Below the pieces are notes generated by a model. The model saw only the letters and a list, made by a program, of their open reading frames with translations. It made no database searches and was not told the origin of the DNA. The position numbers were made by a program, and so were the translations under genes. A DNA stretch of 64,000 nt from contig NZ_CP109487.1 of the NCBI RefSeq assembly GCF_036227605.1, positions 868,001 to 932,000 on the forward strand, read 5' to 3'. Origin of the DNA: Streptomyces sp. NBC_01439. GTDB taxonomy: Bacteria; Actinomycetota; Actinomycetes; Streptomycetales; Streptomycetaceae. This document shows positions 40,168 through 48,807 of this stretch, in pieces (the stretch's first letter is position 1; every line of letters begins with the position of its first letter).

Positions 40168-43104
40168 GTGACGTACCCGGACCATGCGGCCGGCACCAGC
40201 ACCGCCACCGCCACCGCCGGCCCGTCGGGCGGGGCGCCGGACCCGGTCGTCGCGGCCCTGGGTGCGCTGGGTGGGCCCGTCGACTGCGCGGGCGCGGGCA
40301 GCCTGTCCCTGGAGGGGCCGCTCGTCCTGTGGCTGGTCGTGGCGGGCGAGTTGGACCTGTTCGCCGTGGACGCCGCACAGTCCGGGCACTGGCACTTCTT
40401 GGGCCGGCTGGAGGCGGGCACGCTGCTGCTCGGTCCGGCCGAGGGCCCTGACCACACACTGGTCGGGCGGCCCCTGCAAGGCTGCCGGCTGCGCCGCATC
40501 GAACTGCGGGAGCTGTACCCCTCGGAGTACGCGCCACACCCGGAGTACCCGGAGCACGCGCAGTACCCGCAGTACCCGCAGTACCCGCAGTACCCGCAGT
40601 ACGCCGACGAAGGGCAGCACGGTGCCACCGCCGTGGGCCGGCCGAGCCCGCTGGAGGACGCCTTCGCGCGCGGTATCGGCCGTGGTCTGCGCGTGCTCTA
40701 CGAGGCACCGCTGGCCGGCACCGCCGCAACCGGGCACGGCGGGGCCGACGACGACATCCTGTGGATGCGGATCGCCCCCGGCAGCGTGCGGTACGGCGCC
40801 GTGTACGAGGCGGAGGCGGTCGGCACCCTCCTCGTCGACGCGACGATGTGGCAGGGCATGGTCGACCAGCAGTACCGGCTGCTGTACGCCCTGGACGGCT
40901 GGATCGAACAGCTGGAGCGCGCGCACGAGGACCGCACGGCCGCCGGGATCGAGGCGGGCCGGGCCGCCCGCACCCAGGCGGACCGGACGCTGCTGGCGTC
41001 CATCGTCCGCGCCGGAGGCCGGGATCAGTTCCGCAGCGCGGACGTCGACGCGACCTTCGCGGCGTGTCGCGTCGTCGCGGGCGCGGCCGGCATCGCACTG
41101 TCCCCGCCGGGCGGGGCGGGCACCCCGTCCGAGCAGCTGGATCCCGTCGAACACATCGCGCTCGCCTCGCGGATCCGCACCCGCACGGTCGGTCTCGGCG
41201 GGCGCTGGTGGCGGGAGAACAGCGGGCCGTTGGTGGGCCGGCGCGAGAAGGACGGCACGCCGGTCGCCCTGCTGTGGCGGCGCGGCGGATACGAGGCGGT
41301 CGACCCCGCCACCGGCGAGCGCGAGCGGGTCGGGAGGGCCAACCGGGCCGCCTTCGAACCGCGCGCCGTCATGCTGTACCGCCCCTTGCCCGAAGGGCGG
41401 GTGGGCCTGCCCGCGCTGCTCCGCTTCAGTGTGCGCGGCACCTTCCCCGAGCTGCGCAGCCTGCTGCTGGGCGCCCTGGTCGCGGTGGTGCTGGGGGCCC
41501 TGGTGCCGGTCGCCACCGGCCGGGTCCTCGGCCGCTACGTCCCGCAGGGCGAGACGGGCCTCATCGTGCAGACCGGGCTGGCGCTGGTCGCGACCGCCGT
41601 GGTCGCGGCCGTCTTCATGCTCCTGCAGAACACCTCCCTCCTGCGCATGGAGGGCCGTATCGAGGCCACCGTACAACCGGCCGTGTGGGACCGGCTGCTG
41701 CGGCTGCCGGCGACGTTCTTCACCGGGCGCTCCACCGGCGAACTGGCCGGCGCGGCGATGGGCATCAGCGCGATGCGCCGCGTGCTGTCCGGCATCGGGC
41801 CGGTCTGCGTGCAGGCGGGTGCGGTCGGCGCGGTGAGCTTCGTGCTGCTGTTCGTCCACAGCGTGCCGCTGGCGATGGCGGCGCTGGCCATGCTGGTCGT
41901 CATCGCGGGGGTCTTCCTGGGCCTGGGGCTGTGGCAGTTGCGGTACGAGCGCCGGCTGAACACCCTCGGACTCCGGCTGGGCAACCAGGCCTTCCAGACC
42001 CTGCGCGGCCTGCCCAAGCTCCGCGTCGCGGCGGCCGAGAGCTTCGCGTACGCAGCCTGGGCCCGGGAGTTCGCCCGTACCCGCGACCTGCAGCAGCACA
42101 TCGGCCGGACCCAGAACGTCAGCACGGTCCTCGGCGCCGTCCACCTGCCGCTGTGCACGCTGGTGATGTTCGCGTTGCTGGCAGGTCCGGCCCGCGGCGC
42201 CATGTCCGCCAGTGAGTTCCTCACCTTCAGCACCGCGCTGACGATGCTGCTGTCGTCGGTCACGCAGGTGACCGGGGCGCTCGTCTCGGCCGCCGCGGTC
42301 CTGCCGATGTTCGAGCAGATCCGGCCGCTCCTGCGGGAGGTCCCCGAGGTGGACCGCTCCAGTACCCGCCCGGGACGGCTGACCGGTGCCATCGAGGCCA
42401 AGAACCTGTCCTACCGCTACGCCGACGACGGTCCGCTCGTCCTCGACGACGTCAGCCTGCGGATCGGACCGGGCGAGTTCGTCGCAGTCGTCGGGGCCAG
42501 CGGCTGCGGCAAATCGACGCTGTTGCGGCTGCTCATCGGCTTCGAGCGGCCCCTCTCGGGCAGTGTGCTCTACGACGGTCAGGACCTGGCGGCGCTCGAC
42601 CGGGCGGCCGTACGCCGCCAGTGCGGCGTCGTACTGCAGAACGCCCAGCCGCTCTCCGGCTCGATCCTCGACTGCATCCGCGGCACCGGGACCTTCTCGC
42701 CGGAGGAGGCGTGGGAGGCCGCCGCGCTCGCTGGCCTGGCCGCGGACATCGAGGCCATGCCGATGGGCATGCACACCATCTTGTCCGACGGCGGCGGGAC
42801 CGTCTCGGGCGGTCAGCGCCAACGGCTGATGATCGCCCAGGCCCTCATCCGCAAGCCGCGAATCCTGTTCCTCGACGAGGCCACCAGCGCGCTGGACAAC
42901 GAGGCCCAGCGCGTGGTCACCGAGTCCACCCGCGCCCTGCGGACCACCCGCCTCGTGATCGCCCACCGGCTCTCCACGGTGATGGACGCCGACCGCGTGA
43001 TCGTCATGTCGGACGGCCGGATCGTCCAGCAGGGCCCGCCCGCCGAACTGCTGGCCGACACGACCGGCCTCTTCCACGGCCTGGTCCGCCGGCAACTGCG
43101 CTGA
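40168..43104 (+). CDS. second large ABC protein of NHLM-type export system
   Basis: The 978-residue protein starts with GTG directly after the PCAT stop. Residues 1-420 are a non-catalytic extension as in NHLM-type ABC proteins, including a cyclic-nucleotide-binding-like start (FLGRLEAGTLLLGPAEG), an acidic Tyr/Pro repeat (QYP) and a GRWWRENSGPLVG segment. About 430-720 hold six helices; the ABC domain has GASGCGKST, SGGQRQR and ILFLDEATS. C39 residues are absent. In NHLM loci this protein works beside the PCAT and adaptor. Length is within the family range. Confidence 0.85.
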   Translation: MTYPDHAAGTSTATATAGPSGGAPDPVVAALGALGGPVDCAGAGSLSLEGPLVLWLVVAGELDLFAVDAAQSGHWHFLGRLEAGTLLLGPAEGPDHTLVGRPLQGCRLRRIELRELYPSEYAPHPEYPEHAQYPQYPQYPQYPQYADEGQHGATAVGRPSPLEDAFARGIGRGLRVLYEAPLAGTAATGHGGADDDILWMRIAPGSVRYGAVYEAEAVGTLLVDATMWQGMVDQQYRLLYALDGWIEQLERAHEDRTAAGIEAGRAARTQADRTLLASIVRAGGRDQFRSADVDATFAACRVVAGAAGIALSPPGGAGTPSEQLDPVEHIALASRIRTRTVGLGGRWWRENSGPLVGRREKDGTPVALLWRRGGYEAVDPATGERERVGRANRAAFEPRAVMLYRPLPEGRVGLPALLRFSVRGTFPELRSLLLGALVAVVLGALVPVATGRVLGRYVPQGETGLIVQTGLALVATAVVAAVFMLLQNTSLLRMEGRIEATVQPAVWDRLLRLPATFFTGRSTGELAGAAMGISAMRRVLSGIGPVCVQAGAVGAVSFVLLFVHSVPLAMAALAMLVVIAGVFLGLGLWQLRYERRLNTLGLRLGNQAFQTLRGLPKLRVAAAESFAYAAWAREFARTRDLQQHIGRTQNVSTVLGAVHLPLCTLVMFALLAGPARGAMSASEFLTFSTALTMLLSSVTQVTGALVSAAAVLPMFEQIRPLLREVPEVDRSSTRPGRLTGAIEAKNLSYRYADDGPLVLDDVSLRIGPGEFVAVVGASGCGKSTLLRLLIGFERPLSGSVLYDGQDLAALDRAAVRRQCGVVLQNAQPLSGSILDCIRGTGTFSPEEAWEAAALAGLAADIEAMPMGMHTILSDGGGTVSGGQRQRLMIAQALIRKPRILFLDEATSALDNEAQRVVTESTRALRTTRLVIAHRLSTVMDADRVIVMSDGRIVQQGPPAELLADTTGLFHGLVRRQLR
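40561..40602. repeat. 9-nt tandem repeat coding for Gln-Tyr-Pro units
   Basis: Four exact copies of CAGTACCCG (40561-40596) plus a partial fifth encode (Gln-Tyr-Pro)4-Gln-Tyr in the N-terminal extension of the second ABC protein. In-frame copy-number variation is likely between strains. Confidence 0.85.
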
Positions 43105-43106
43105 CG

Positions 43107-43850
43107 CTACTGGAGATCGGACAGGTCGACCGAGTCGGCCGGCGCCGGGGGCTTGGGCGTGACGGGCTCGTCGAAGTCGGAGAAGGAGGCGTCCACCTTC
43201 CGGCCGGACTCGTCGGTGCCCCGCACCTGCAGGAGGTACGGCTCGTCCTCGGTGGAGACCTGGTAGGTGCCCGTCGCGCCGTTGTCGCGCCGGCTGGTGA
43301 CCGTGATGGCGGGCCGACCGTCGACGGTGGTCCGGGGGCCCTTGACCAGCTGTTCGCTCGGCGGCTTCGAGGAGAACTCCTTCTTGAAGAAGTCCAGGTC
43401 GCAGACCTGGGCGAAGTCGCTCAGCAGGGGGCTGTCCGTGGTGCCGTGCAGATAGCGGCCGTTGATGAGCGCGATCGCGTCGTCGGCCGCGGGGCCCGGC
43501 ACCTGGGCCTTGAGCAGGGCGTCGTCGAGCTTCATCCAGACGTCGTCGCCGCGTTTGACGATGGCGGCCGTGCCCGCGCCGCCGGGGGGCGTGACCGTGC
43601 CGACGCAGTCGCCCTGCTCGTCGAAGCGCAGGTCGAGCGTGGTGGTGCCCGAGGCCTCGGTCACCTTGCCCACCATGCGCATGGAGGTGAGCTCGGCCAT
43701 GGCCTTGCGCGAGGCCTGTGCGATGGCCTGGGGGCTGTCGTCGGCGATGCCGTTGTCATCGGCTCGGGCCACGCCCCCGCCCGTGAACGCCAGCAAGCAG
43801 GCGGCTCCGGCGGTCGCGCAGCGGGCCGCTGCTGCCCGGGGTGCGGACAT
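43107..43850 (-). CDS. secreted LppX/LolA-like protein
   Basis: The 247-residue protein has a signal peptide (about 1-30, ending GGGVARA) and a beta-rich body (MRMVGKVTEASGTTTLDLRFDEQGDCVGTV, VWMKLDDALLKAQ, VDGRPAITVTSR) like the LppX/LprG-type half-barrels that bind lipids. No clear lipobox is present, so it should be released or wall-bound. Ribosome site GGAGGTGAT before ATG 43850 is near perfect. The C-terminus is Pro-rich. It is convergent with the bacteriocin operon, only 2 bases apart, and probably unrelated to it. Confidence 0.7.
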   Translation of the reverse strand: MSAPRAAAARCATAGAACLLAFTGGGVARADDNGIADDSPQAIAQASRKAMAELTSMRMVGKVTEASGTTTLDLRFDEQGDCVGTVTPPGGAGTAAIVKRGDDVWMKLDDALLKAQVPGPAADDAIALINGRYLHGTTDSPLLSDFAQVCDLDFFKKEFSSKPPSEQLVKGPRTTVDGRPAITVTSRRDNGATGTYQVSTEDEPYLLQVRGTDESGRKVDASFSDFDEPVTPKPPAPADSVDLSDLQ

Positions 43851-44053
43851 CGGGCATCACCTCCCTCGTGCTGCGTGCGGACGGCGGCAGACGTCACCGC
43901 TCCTCCGGCGCAGCCGGGTCACCTGATCAGCGTAGGTCCGCACCGCGGCGGGCGCAGTCCGGGCGGGTCCGGCCGGATCCGGACGGGACGGGCCCGGCGT
44001 CGGGCAGCATGGTGCCCGATCACGTCCCCGCAGCACCGCCGATGGAGGGTTGG

Positions 44054-44893
44054 ATGACCCGTTCCACGTCCTTACCGCCGATGAGGGCACGTCTCGCCGT
44101 GGCCGTGACGGCCGCCGCTGCCGCTCTCGTGACGGCCGGGGCCGCCGCCCCCGCCGGGGCGAGCGCACCGCCACCCGGGGCGAAGGCTCCGCGCGCGTTC
44201 GTGGCACTGGGCTCGGTCGACCCGACGATCTTGCAGGACATGCGGTACGTGCGCCCGCACAATTTCGTCGGCGAGCCGGTCGACGGCTACCGGCAGCCCG
44301 TCTGCATCCTGACCCGCCCGGCCGCCGAGGCCCTGCACCGGGCCCAGGTGCGCCTGCTGCGCCAGGGCTACTCGCTCAAGGTGTACGACTGCTACCGGCC
44401 GCAGCGGGCCGTCGACCACTTCGTACGGTGGGCCGAGGACCTCGGCGACGAACGGCGGAAGGCGGAGTTCTATCCGCGCGTCGACAAGTCCCGGCTGTTC
44501 GAGGACGGCTACATCGCGAAGAAGTCGGGACACAGCCGGGGCAGCACCACGGACGTGACGCTGGTGCGGCTGCCGGCACTGCCGGCGCCCCGCCCGCGGC
44601 CGGGGCAGGAATCGGTGCCCTGCTACGCGCCCCGGGCGGAGCGGTACCCGGACAACTCGGTGGACATGGGTACGGGTTTCGACTGCTTCGACACGCTGTC
44701 GCACACCGACGACCCGCGCGTCCAGGGGGCACAGCGTGCGAACCGGGACCTGCTGAGGTCGACGCTGGCGGCGGAGGGCTTCGTCAACCTGCCCGAGGAA
44801 TGGTGGCACTTCACGTACAAGCCGGAGCTGTTCCCCGACACCTACTTCGACTTCCCCGTCGCGTACCGGTCGGTGGCCGGACACCGCTCCTGA
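44054..44893 (+). CDS. VanX-type D-Ala-D-Ala dipeptidase, secreted
   Basis: From ATG 44054 (GGAGGG upstream) the 279-residue protein has a signal peptide (MRARLAVAVTAAAAALVTAGAAAPAGA) and a M15D dipeptidase domain: DMRYVRPHNFVG, YDCYRPQRAV, SGHSRGSTTDVTL (zinc His/Asp) and EEWWHFTYK (catalytic Glu and third His). Cytosolic VanX gives vancomycin resistance; this secreted form more likely trims D-Ala-D-Ala from cell-wall peptides. No vanH/vanA genes are near, so resistance is unlikely. A long terminator follows. Confidence 0.9.
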   Translation: MTRSTSLPPMRARLAVAVTAAAAALVTAGAAAPAGASAPPPGAKAPRAFVALGSVDPTILQDMRYVRPHNFVGEPVDGYRQPVCILTRPAAEALHRAQVRLLRQGYSLKVYDCYRPQRAVDHFVRWAEDLGDERRKAEFYPRVDKSRLFEDGYIAKKSGHSRGSTTDVTLVRLPALPAPRPRPGQESVPCYAPRAERYPDNSVDMGTGFDCFDTLSHTDDPRVQGAQRANRDLLRSTLAAEGFVNLPEEWWHFTYKPELFPDTYFDFPVAYRSVAGHRS

Positions 44894-44932
44894 GGACGCC
44901 GTGCCCCGCGGTCCGGCGGGACGTCGTCCACT

Positions 44933-44962
44933 GCGCAGTGACCGGCCGACCGGTCGCTGCGC
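44933..44962 (+). terminator. terminator of the VanX-type gene
   Basis: GCGCAGTGACCGG (44933-44945), loop CCGA, CCGGTCGCTGCGC (44950-44962): a 13-bp stem with a single U-G pair, 40 bases after the stop. Confidence 0.75.
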
Positions 44963-44972
44963 GGTGGCCGAA

Positions 44973-44990
44973 TTCCCGCGGCCGCGGGAA
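44973..44990. other. 18-bp perfect palindrome
   Basis: TTCCCGCGGCCGCGGGAA reads the same on both strands and lies 11 bases after the terminator, 82 bases before the cyclase-family start. It may be a cruciform, the end of the terminator region, or an operator for the next gene. Confidence 0.5.
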
Positions 44991-45071
44991 CGGCACTGCC
45001 CGCCGGGATGCAGGGGACCCCGCGGCGACGGACAGTGGAGGCGGGGCCTTCGGCAGACCGGGAGGACCCGC

Positions 45072-46031
45072 GTGACGGACGACGACCCGACGCCCGACCG
45101 GACGGTTTCGCCTTTCATGACGGAGGCGGCCTTCCGGTCCCTGCACGCCGAGCTGTGCCGGCGTACGCCCACCGGCCCCGAGCACCGACGCGGCACCCTC
45201 GCCCACCTGACCCCCGCGCGCGTGGCCGCGGCCGCGGCCGACGTGCGGCACGGGCGCACCGTGTCGCTGGCCGCGCCCATCGAGACGCAGCCTGGTCCTG
45301 ACGATCCGCAGCCCGCGGTCTACCGGCTGACGGCGCCGACCGCGCCGGAGACCGGAACCCCGGGGGTGCACTTCGCCCTGGACCGGTTCGCCATGAACGT
45401 GCACGGGGACGCCCACAGCCATCTCGACGCACTGTGTCACGTCGTGTTCGACGGCGAGCTCCACGGTGGCGTCCCGGAGAGCCGGCTGGCGGCCGGCGCC
45501 GCCCTCGGGATCACCCTGGACCTGGTGCGCGACGGGATCGTCGGCTCCGGGGTCCTGCTGGACGTCCCGCGGCTGCGCGGGGTCCCCTGGCTGGAGCCCG
45601 GGGACTTCGTGGGCGCCGAGGAGCTGACCGCTGCCGAGGAGGCACAGGGCGTCCGGATCGGGCCGGGCGACCTGCTGCTCGTACGGGTCGGGCACCGGCG
45701 CCGGCGCCGGGAGAGCGGCGCTTGGGACGCGGCGCACGCCCGGGCGGGCCTGCATCCCGCGTGCATGCGGCTGCTGGCCGAACGGCAGGTCGCCGTCCTC
45801 GGCTCGGACGGCAACAACGACACGGCCCCGAGCCCGGTGCCCGGCGTCTCCTTCCCCGTGCACGTCCTGGCCCTGCACGCCCTGGGCATGCACCTGATGG
45901 ACTACCTGGACCTGGACGCACTGGCCCACGCGTGTGCGGAGCTCGGCCGCTGGCGGTTCCTGTGCACGGTGGCACCGCTGCGGCTGCCGGGGGCCACCGG
46001 CTCCCCGGTGAACCCGATCGCCGTCCTGTGA
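45072..46031 (+). CDS. cyclase-family (kynurenine formamidase-like) hydrolase
   Basis: The 319-residue protein (GTG 45072, GGAGGA upstream) has the PF04199 metal motif HGDAHSHLDALCH near residue 115 and GSDGNNDTAPS near 240, as in kynurenine formamidase and isatin hydrolase. It hydrolyses a small cyclic amide or aryl-formylamine in the cytosol. The family's usual HxGTHxDxPxH is here HGDAHSHLDALCH, a variant seen in bacterial cyclase-family proteins. It precedes the GMC oxidoreductase by 147 bases on the same strand; a shared catabolic role is possible. Confidence 0.8.
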   Translation: MTDDDPTPDRTVSPFMTEAAFRSLHAELCRRTPTGPEHRRGTLAHLTPARVAAAAADVRHGRTVSLAAPIETQPGPDDPQPAVYRLTAPTAPETGTPGVHFALDRFAMNVHGDAHSHLDALCHVVFDGELHGGVPESRLAAGAALGITLDLVRDGIVGSGVLLDVPRLRGVPWLEPGDFVGAEELTAAEEAQGVRIGPGDLLLVRVGHRRRRRESGAWDAAHARAGLHPACMRLLAERQVAVLGSDGNNDTAPSPVPGVSFPVHVLALHALGMHLMDYLDLDALAHACAELGRWRFLCTVAPLRLPGATGSPVNPIAVL

Positions 46032-46178
46032 CCCGCACCGCCTGGGCCCGGCCGGCGGCCACGGCGTTCCCGGCCACGCCGCGTCCCCGGGTGCCGCACC
46101 GGCGGGGGGCGTATACGTTCGAAGGGGGATCCTGCCGCGACGGGCCCGCCGGGGCGGCGGCACCACAGGCCGAGGACG

Positions 46179-47768
46179 GTGATCCGGTTGAACGACGCTG
46201 CGCACTACGACGTCATCGTCATCGGAACGGGCGCGGGCGGTGGCACGCTCGCCCATCGGCTCGCTCCGTCCGGCAAGCGGGTGCTGATCCTCGAGCGGGG
46301 CGGCTTCCTCCCCCGCGAACGCGACAACTGGGACTCGACGGCGGTGTTCGTCAAGGGGAAGTACCGCGCGCCCGAGTTCTGGTTCGACCGGCACGGCCGC
46401 GAGTTCCCTCCCGAGGTCAACTACTACGTCGGCGGCAACACCAAGTTCTACGGCGCGGCGCTGTTCCGGCTGCGACCGCAGGACTTCGGGGAGCTGCGCC
46501 ACCACGACGGGATCTCGCCCGCCTGGCCGCTGCGTTACGAGGACCTGGAGCCGTACTACACACAGGCGGAGCACCTGTACCGGGTGCACGGCCGGCACGG
46601 CGAGGACCCCTTCGAGGGCCCGGTGAGCGCCCAGTACGCCCACCCGCCGGTGGAACACGAGCCGCGGATCCAGCAGTTGAGCGACGACCTGGAGAAGCAG
46701 GGCCTGCACCCCTTCCACCTGCCGATCGGGGTCGATCTGGACCAGGACGCGGCCGGCCGGGCGACCCCGTCCAGCGTCTGCATCCGTTGCAACCGGGTCG
46801 ACGGCTTCCCGTGCCTGGTGCGCGGCAAGTCCGACGCCCAGGTGATCTGCGTGGAGCCCGCGCTGCAACATCCCGGTGTCGAACTGGTCACCCACGCCCA
46901 CGTGCTGCGGCTGGAGACCGATCCGACGGGACGCACGGTCAGCGCGGTCGTCGCCCGTCTCGCCGGCGGCGAGGAGGCCCGGTTCTCCGCCGACCTCGTG
47001 GTCGTGGCCTGCGGCGCGGTCAACTCGGCCGCGCTGCTGCTCGCTTCGGCGAACGACCGGCATCCGCGGGGCCTCGCGAACGGTTCGGACGTGGTCGGGC
47101 GCTTCTACATGCGCCACAACAACCTGGCCCTGATGGCCGTCTCCCGGGAGCCGAACGACACGCAGTTCCAGAAGACCCTCGCCCTGCACGACTGGTACCT
47201 GGGCGCCGACGACTGGGACTACCCCCTCGGCGGGATCCAGATGCTCGGCAAGTCGGACGCCGAACAGATCCACGGCGAGGCCCCGCGCTGGGCCGGGGCG
47301 GTGACCCCGAACATGCCCTTCGAGGTGATGGCCCACCACGCGGTGGACTTCTGGCTGTGCGGGGAGGACCTGCCGCTGCCCGACAACCGCGTCACCCTGG
47401 ACGGCGACGGCCGCATCCACCTCGCGCTCGACGAGTCCCACAACACGGCGGGGCTGAAGCGGCTGCGGCACAAGCTCCAGGGCATGCTGGGCCGCCTCGG
47501 CATGCACGAGCACCACCTGTTGGACCACAGCCTCTACCTGCACAAGGGCATGCCGATCGGCGCCACCGCGCACCAGGCCGGCACCGTACGGTTCGGCACC
47601 GACCCGGCGTCGTCGGCCCTGGACCTGAACTGCAAGGCGCACGAGCTGGACAACCTGTACGTGGTCGACACGAGCTTCTTCCCGAGCATCGGCGCGGTCA
47701 ACCCGTCCCTGACGGCCATCGCGAACGCCCTGCGGGTCGGTGACCACCTCCTCGAACGCATGGGCTGA
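46179..47768 (+). CDS. GMC-family oxidoreductase
   Basis: The 529-residue flavoprotein has the FAD dinucleotide motif VIGTGAGGGTLAHRLA near residue 14, a GGNTKFYGAALFRLRP segment, a Cys-rich patch (SVCIRCNRVDGFPC) near 200 and the C-terminal active-site segment HQAGTVRFG and VDTSFFPSIGAVNPSLTAIA. Such bacterial GMC enzymes oxidise alcohols or sugars (glucose, choline, gluconate-type) and may pass electrons to a quinone pool. No signal peptide is present. GTG 46179 has GAGGAC upstream, weak. It lies with an SDR and cydAB on one strand. Confidence 0.88.
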   Translation: MIRLNDAAHYDVIVIGTGAGGGTLAHRLAPSGKRVLILERGGFLPRERDNWDSTAVFVKGKYRAPEFWFDRHGREFPPEVNYYVGGNTKFYGAALFRLRPQDFGELRHHDGISPAWPLRYEDLEPYYTQAEHLYRVHGRHGEDPFEGPVSAQYAHPPVEHEPRIQQLSDDLEKQGLHPFHLPIGVDLDQDAAGRATPSSVCIRCNRVDGFPCLVRGKSDAQVICVEPALQHPGVELVTHAHVLRLETDPTGRTVSAVVARLAGGEEARFSADLVVVACGAVNSAALLLASANDRHPRGLANGSDVVGRFYMRHNNLALMAVSREPNDTQFQKTLALHDWYLGADDWDYPLGGIQMLGKSDAEQIHGEAPRWAGAVTPNMPFEVMAHHAVDFWLCGEDLPLPDNRVTLDGDGRIHLALDESHNTAGLKRLRHKLQGMLGRLGMHEHHLLDHSLYLHKGMPIGATAHQAGTVRFGTDPASSALDLNCKAHELDNLYVVDTSFFPSIGAVNPSLTAIANALRVGDHLLERMG

Positions 47769-47936
47769 CCCGAGGCGGCGACACCGCCGACCGGGCGAAG
47801 ATCCTCGTCCGGGTGGCGCAACGCGGGGCGCAGCGGGCCGTCGCGCGCCGGGGGCGGTGATTGGGTGACGCCCGGACCCGCCGGGGTGCCGTCATCCCGA
47901 CGGCACGGGGTGGCGGTGCGAAGGAGGCAGTCCGCC

Positions 47937-48776
47937 GTGAGTTCGACCGAGGGCGTACCCCGGGGCGTGATCCCCGCGCACCTGCTCCGGGGCCAGAAGG
48001 CACTGGTGACGGGTGCGAACTCCGGGATCGGCAAGGCCACGGCGATCGGCATGGGCCGGGCCGGGGCGGACGTGGTCGTGAACTACGTGGCCGGCCGGGA
48101 GGAGGCCGAGGCGGTCGTCGCGGAGATCGCCTCCTTCGGGGTGCGCGCGGCGGCGTACGAGGCGGACGTGTCCGACGAGGGCCAGGTCGTGGCCATGACG
48201 GAACGCATGGTCGAGGAGTTCGGGACCATCGACATCCTCGTCGCCAATGCCGGCCTCCAGCGGGACTCCGCCTTCACCGAGATGACGCTCGCCCAGTGGC
48301 AGAAGGTCATCGACGTCAATCTGACGGGACAGTTCCTGTGCGCCCGCGAGGCGACGAAGGAGTTCCTTCGGCGCGGGGTCGTCCCGGACGTCTCCAACTC
48401 CGCGGGCAAGATCATCTGTATGAGCTCGGTGCACCAGATCATCCCCTGGGCCGGGCACGTGAACTACGCCTCCTCCAAGGGCGGCGTGCAGATGATGATG
48501 GAGACCCTGGCCCAGGAACTCGCCCCGCAGAAGATCCGCGTCAACGCGATCGCCCCCGGCGCGATCCGGACGCCCATCAACCGCAGTGCCTGGGACACCG
48601 AGCAGGCCGAGCAGGACCTACTCAAGCTGATCCCGTACGGCCGGGTGGGTGACCCCGAGGACATCGCCCATGCGGCCGTCGGCCTCGCCTCCGACCTCAT
48701 GGACTACGTCGTGGGCGCCACGCTCTACGTGGACGGCGGAATGACCCTCTTCCCGGGCTTCGCCACCGGCGGCTGA
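47937..48776 (+). CDS. glucose-1-dehydrogenase-like SDR
   Basis: The 279-residue protein has GANSGIGKA as cofactor motif, NAGLQRDS, catalytic Ser in CMSSVHQ and YASSKGG as Tyr-Lys pair, ending DGGMTLFPGFATGG. This is the subgroup of glucose 1-dehydrogenases with a conserved C-terminal GGMTLYPGF; it oxidises a sugar to a lactone with NAD(P). GTG 47937 follows AAGGAGG. The GMC oxidoreductase upstream is another sugar/alcohol oxidoreductase, so joint carbohydrate oxidation is plausible. Confidence 0.88.
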   Translation: MSSTEGVPRGVIPAHLLRGQKALVTGANSGIGKATAIGMGRAGADVVVNYVAGREEAEAVVAEIASFGVRAAAYEADVSDEGQVVAMTERMVEEFGTIDILVANAGLQRDSAFTEMTLAQWQKVIDVNLTGQFLCAREATKEFLRRGVVPDVSNSAGKIICMSSVHQIIPWAGHVNYASSKGGVQMMMETLAQELAPQKIRVNAIAPGAIRTPINRSAWDTEQAEQDLLKLIPYGRVGDPEDIAHAAVGLASDLMDYVVGATLYVDGGMTLFPGFATGG

Positions 48777-48807
48777 CCTCCATCCGCTCGGCCCCGGGGA
48801 GGGACGC

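Noticed and set aside
40154..40700. CRISPR-like repeats
   Set aside because: The 9-nt CAGTACCCG units are a coding microsatellite without spacers.
39523..43095. 1190-codon minus-strand frame under the ABC genes
   Set aside because: Antisense shadow of two clear ABC transporter genes, with Gly/Gln/Arg-rich non-protein-like sequence.
44054..44893. Vancomycin-resistance vanX
   Set aside because: The protein is secreted and no vanH, vanA or vanRS genes are near, so a cell-wall peptide dipeptidase is more likely.
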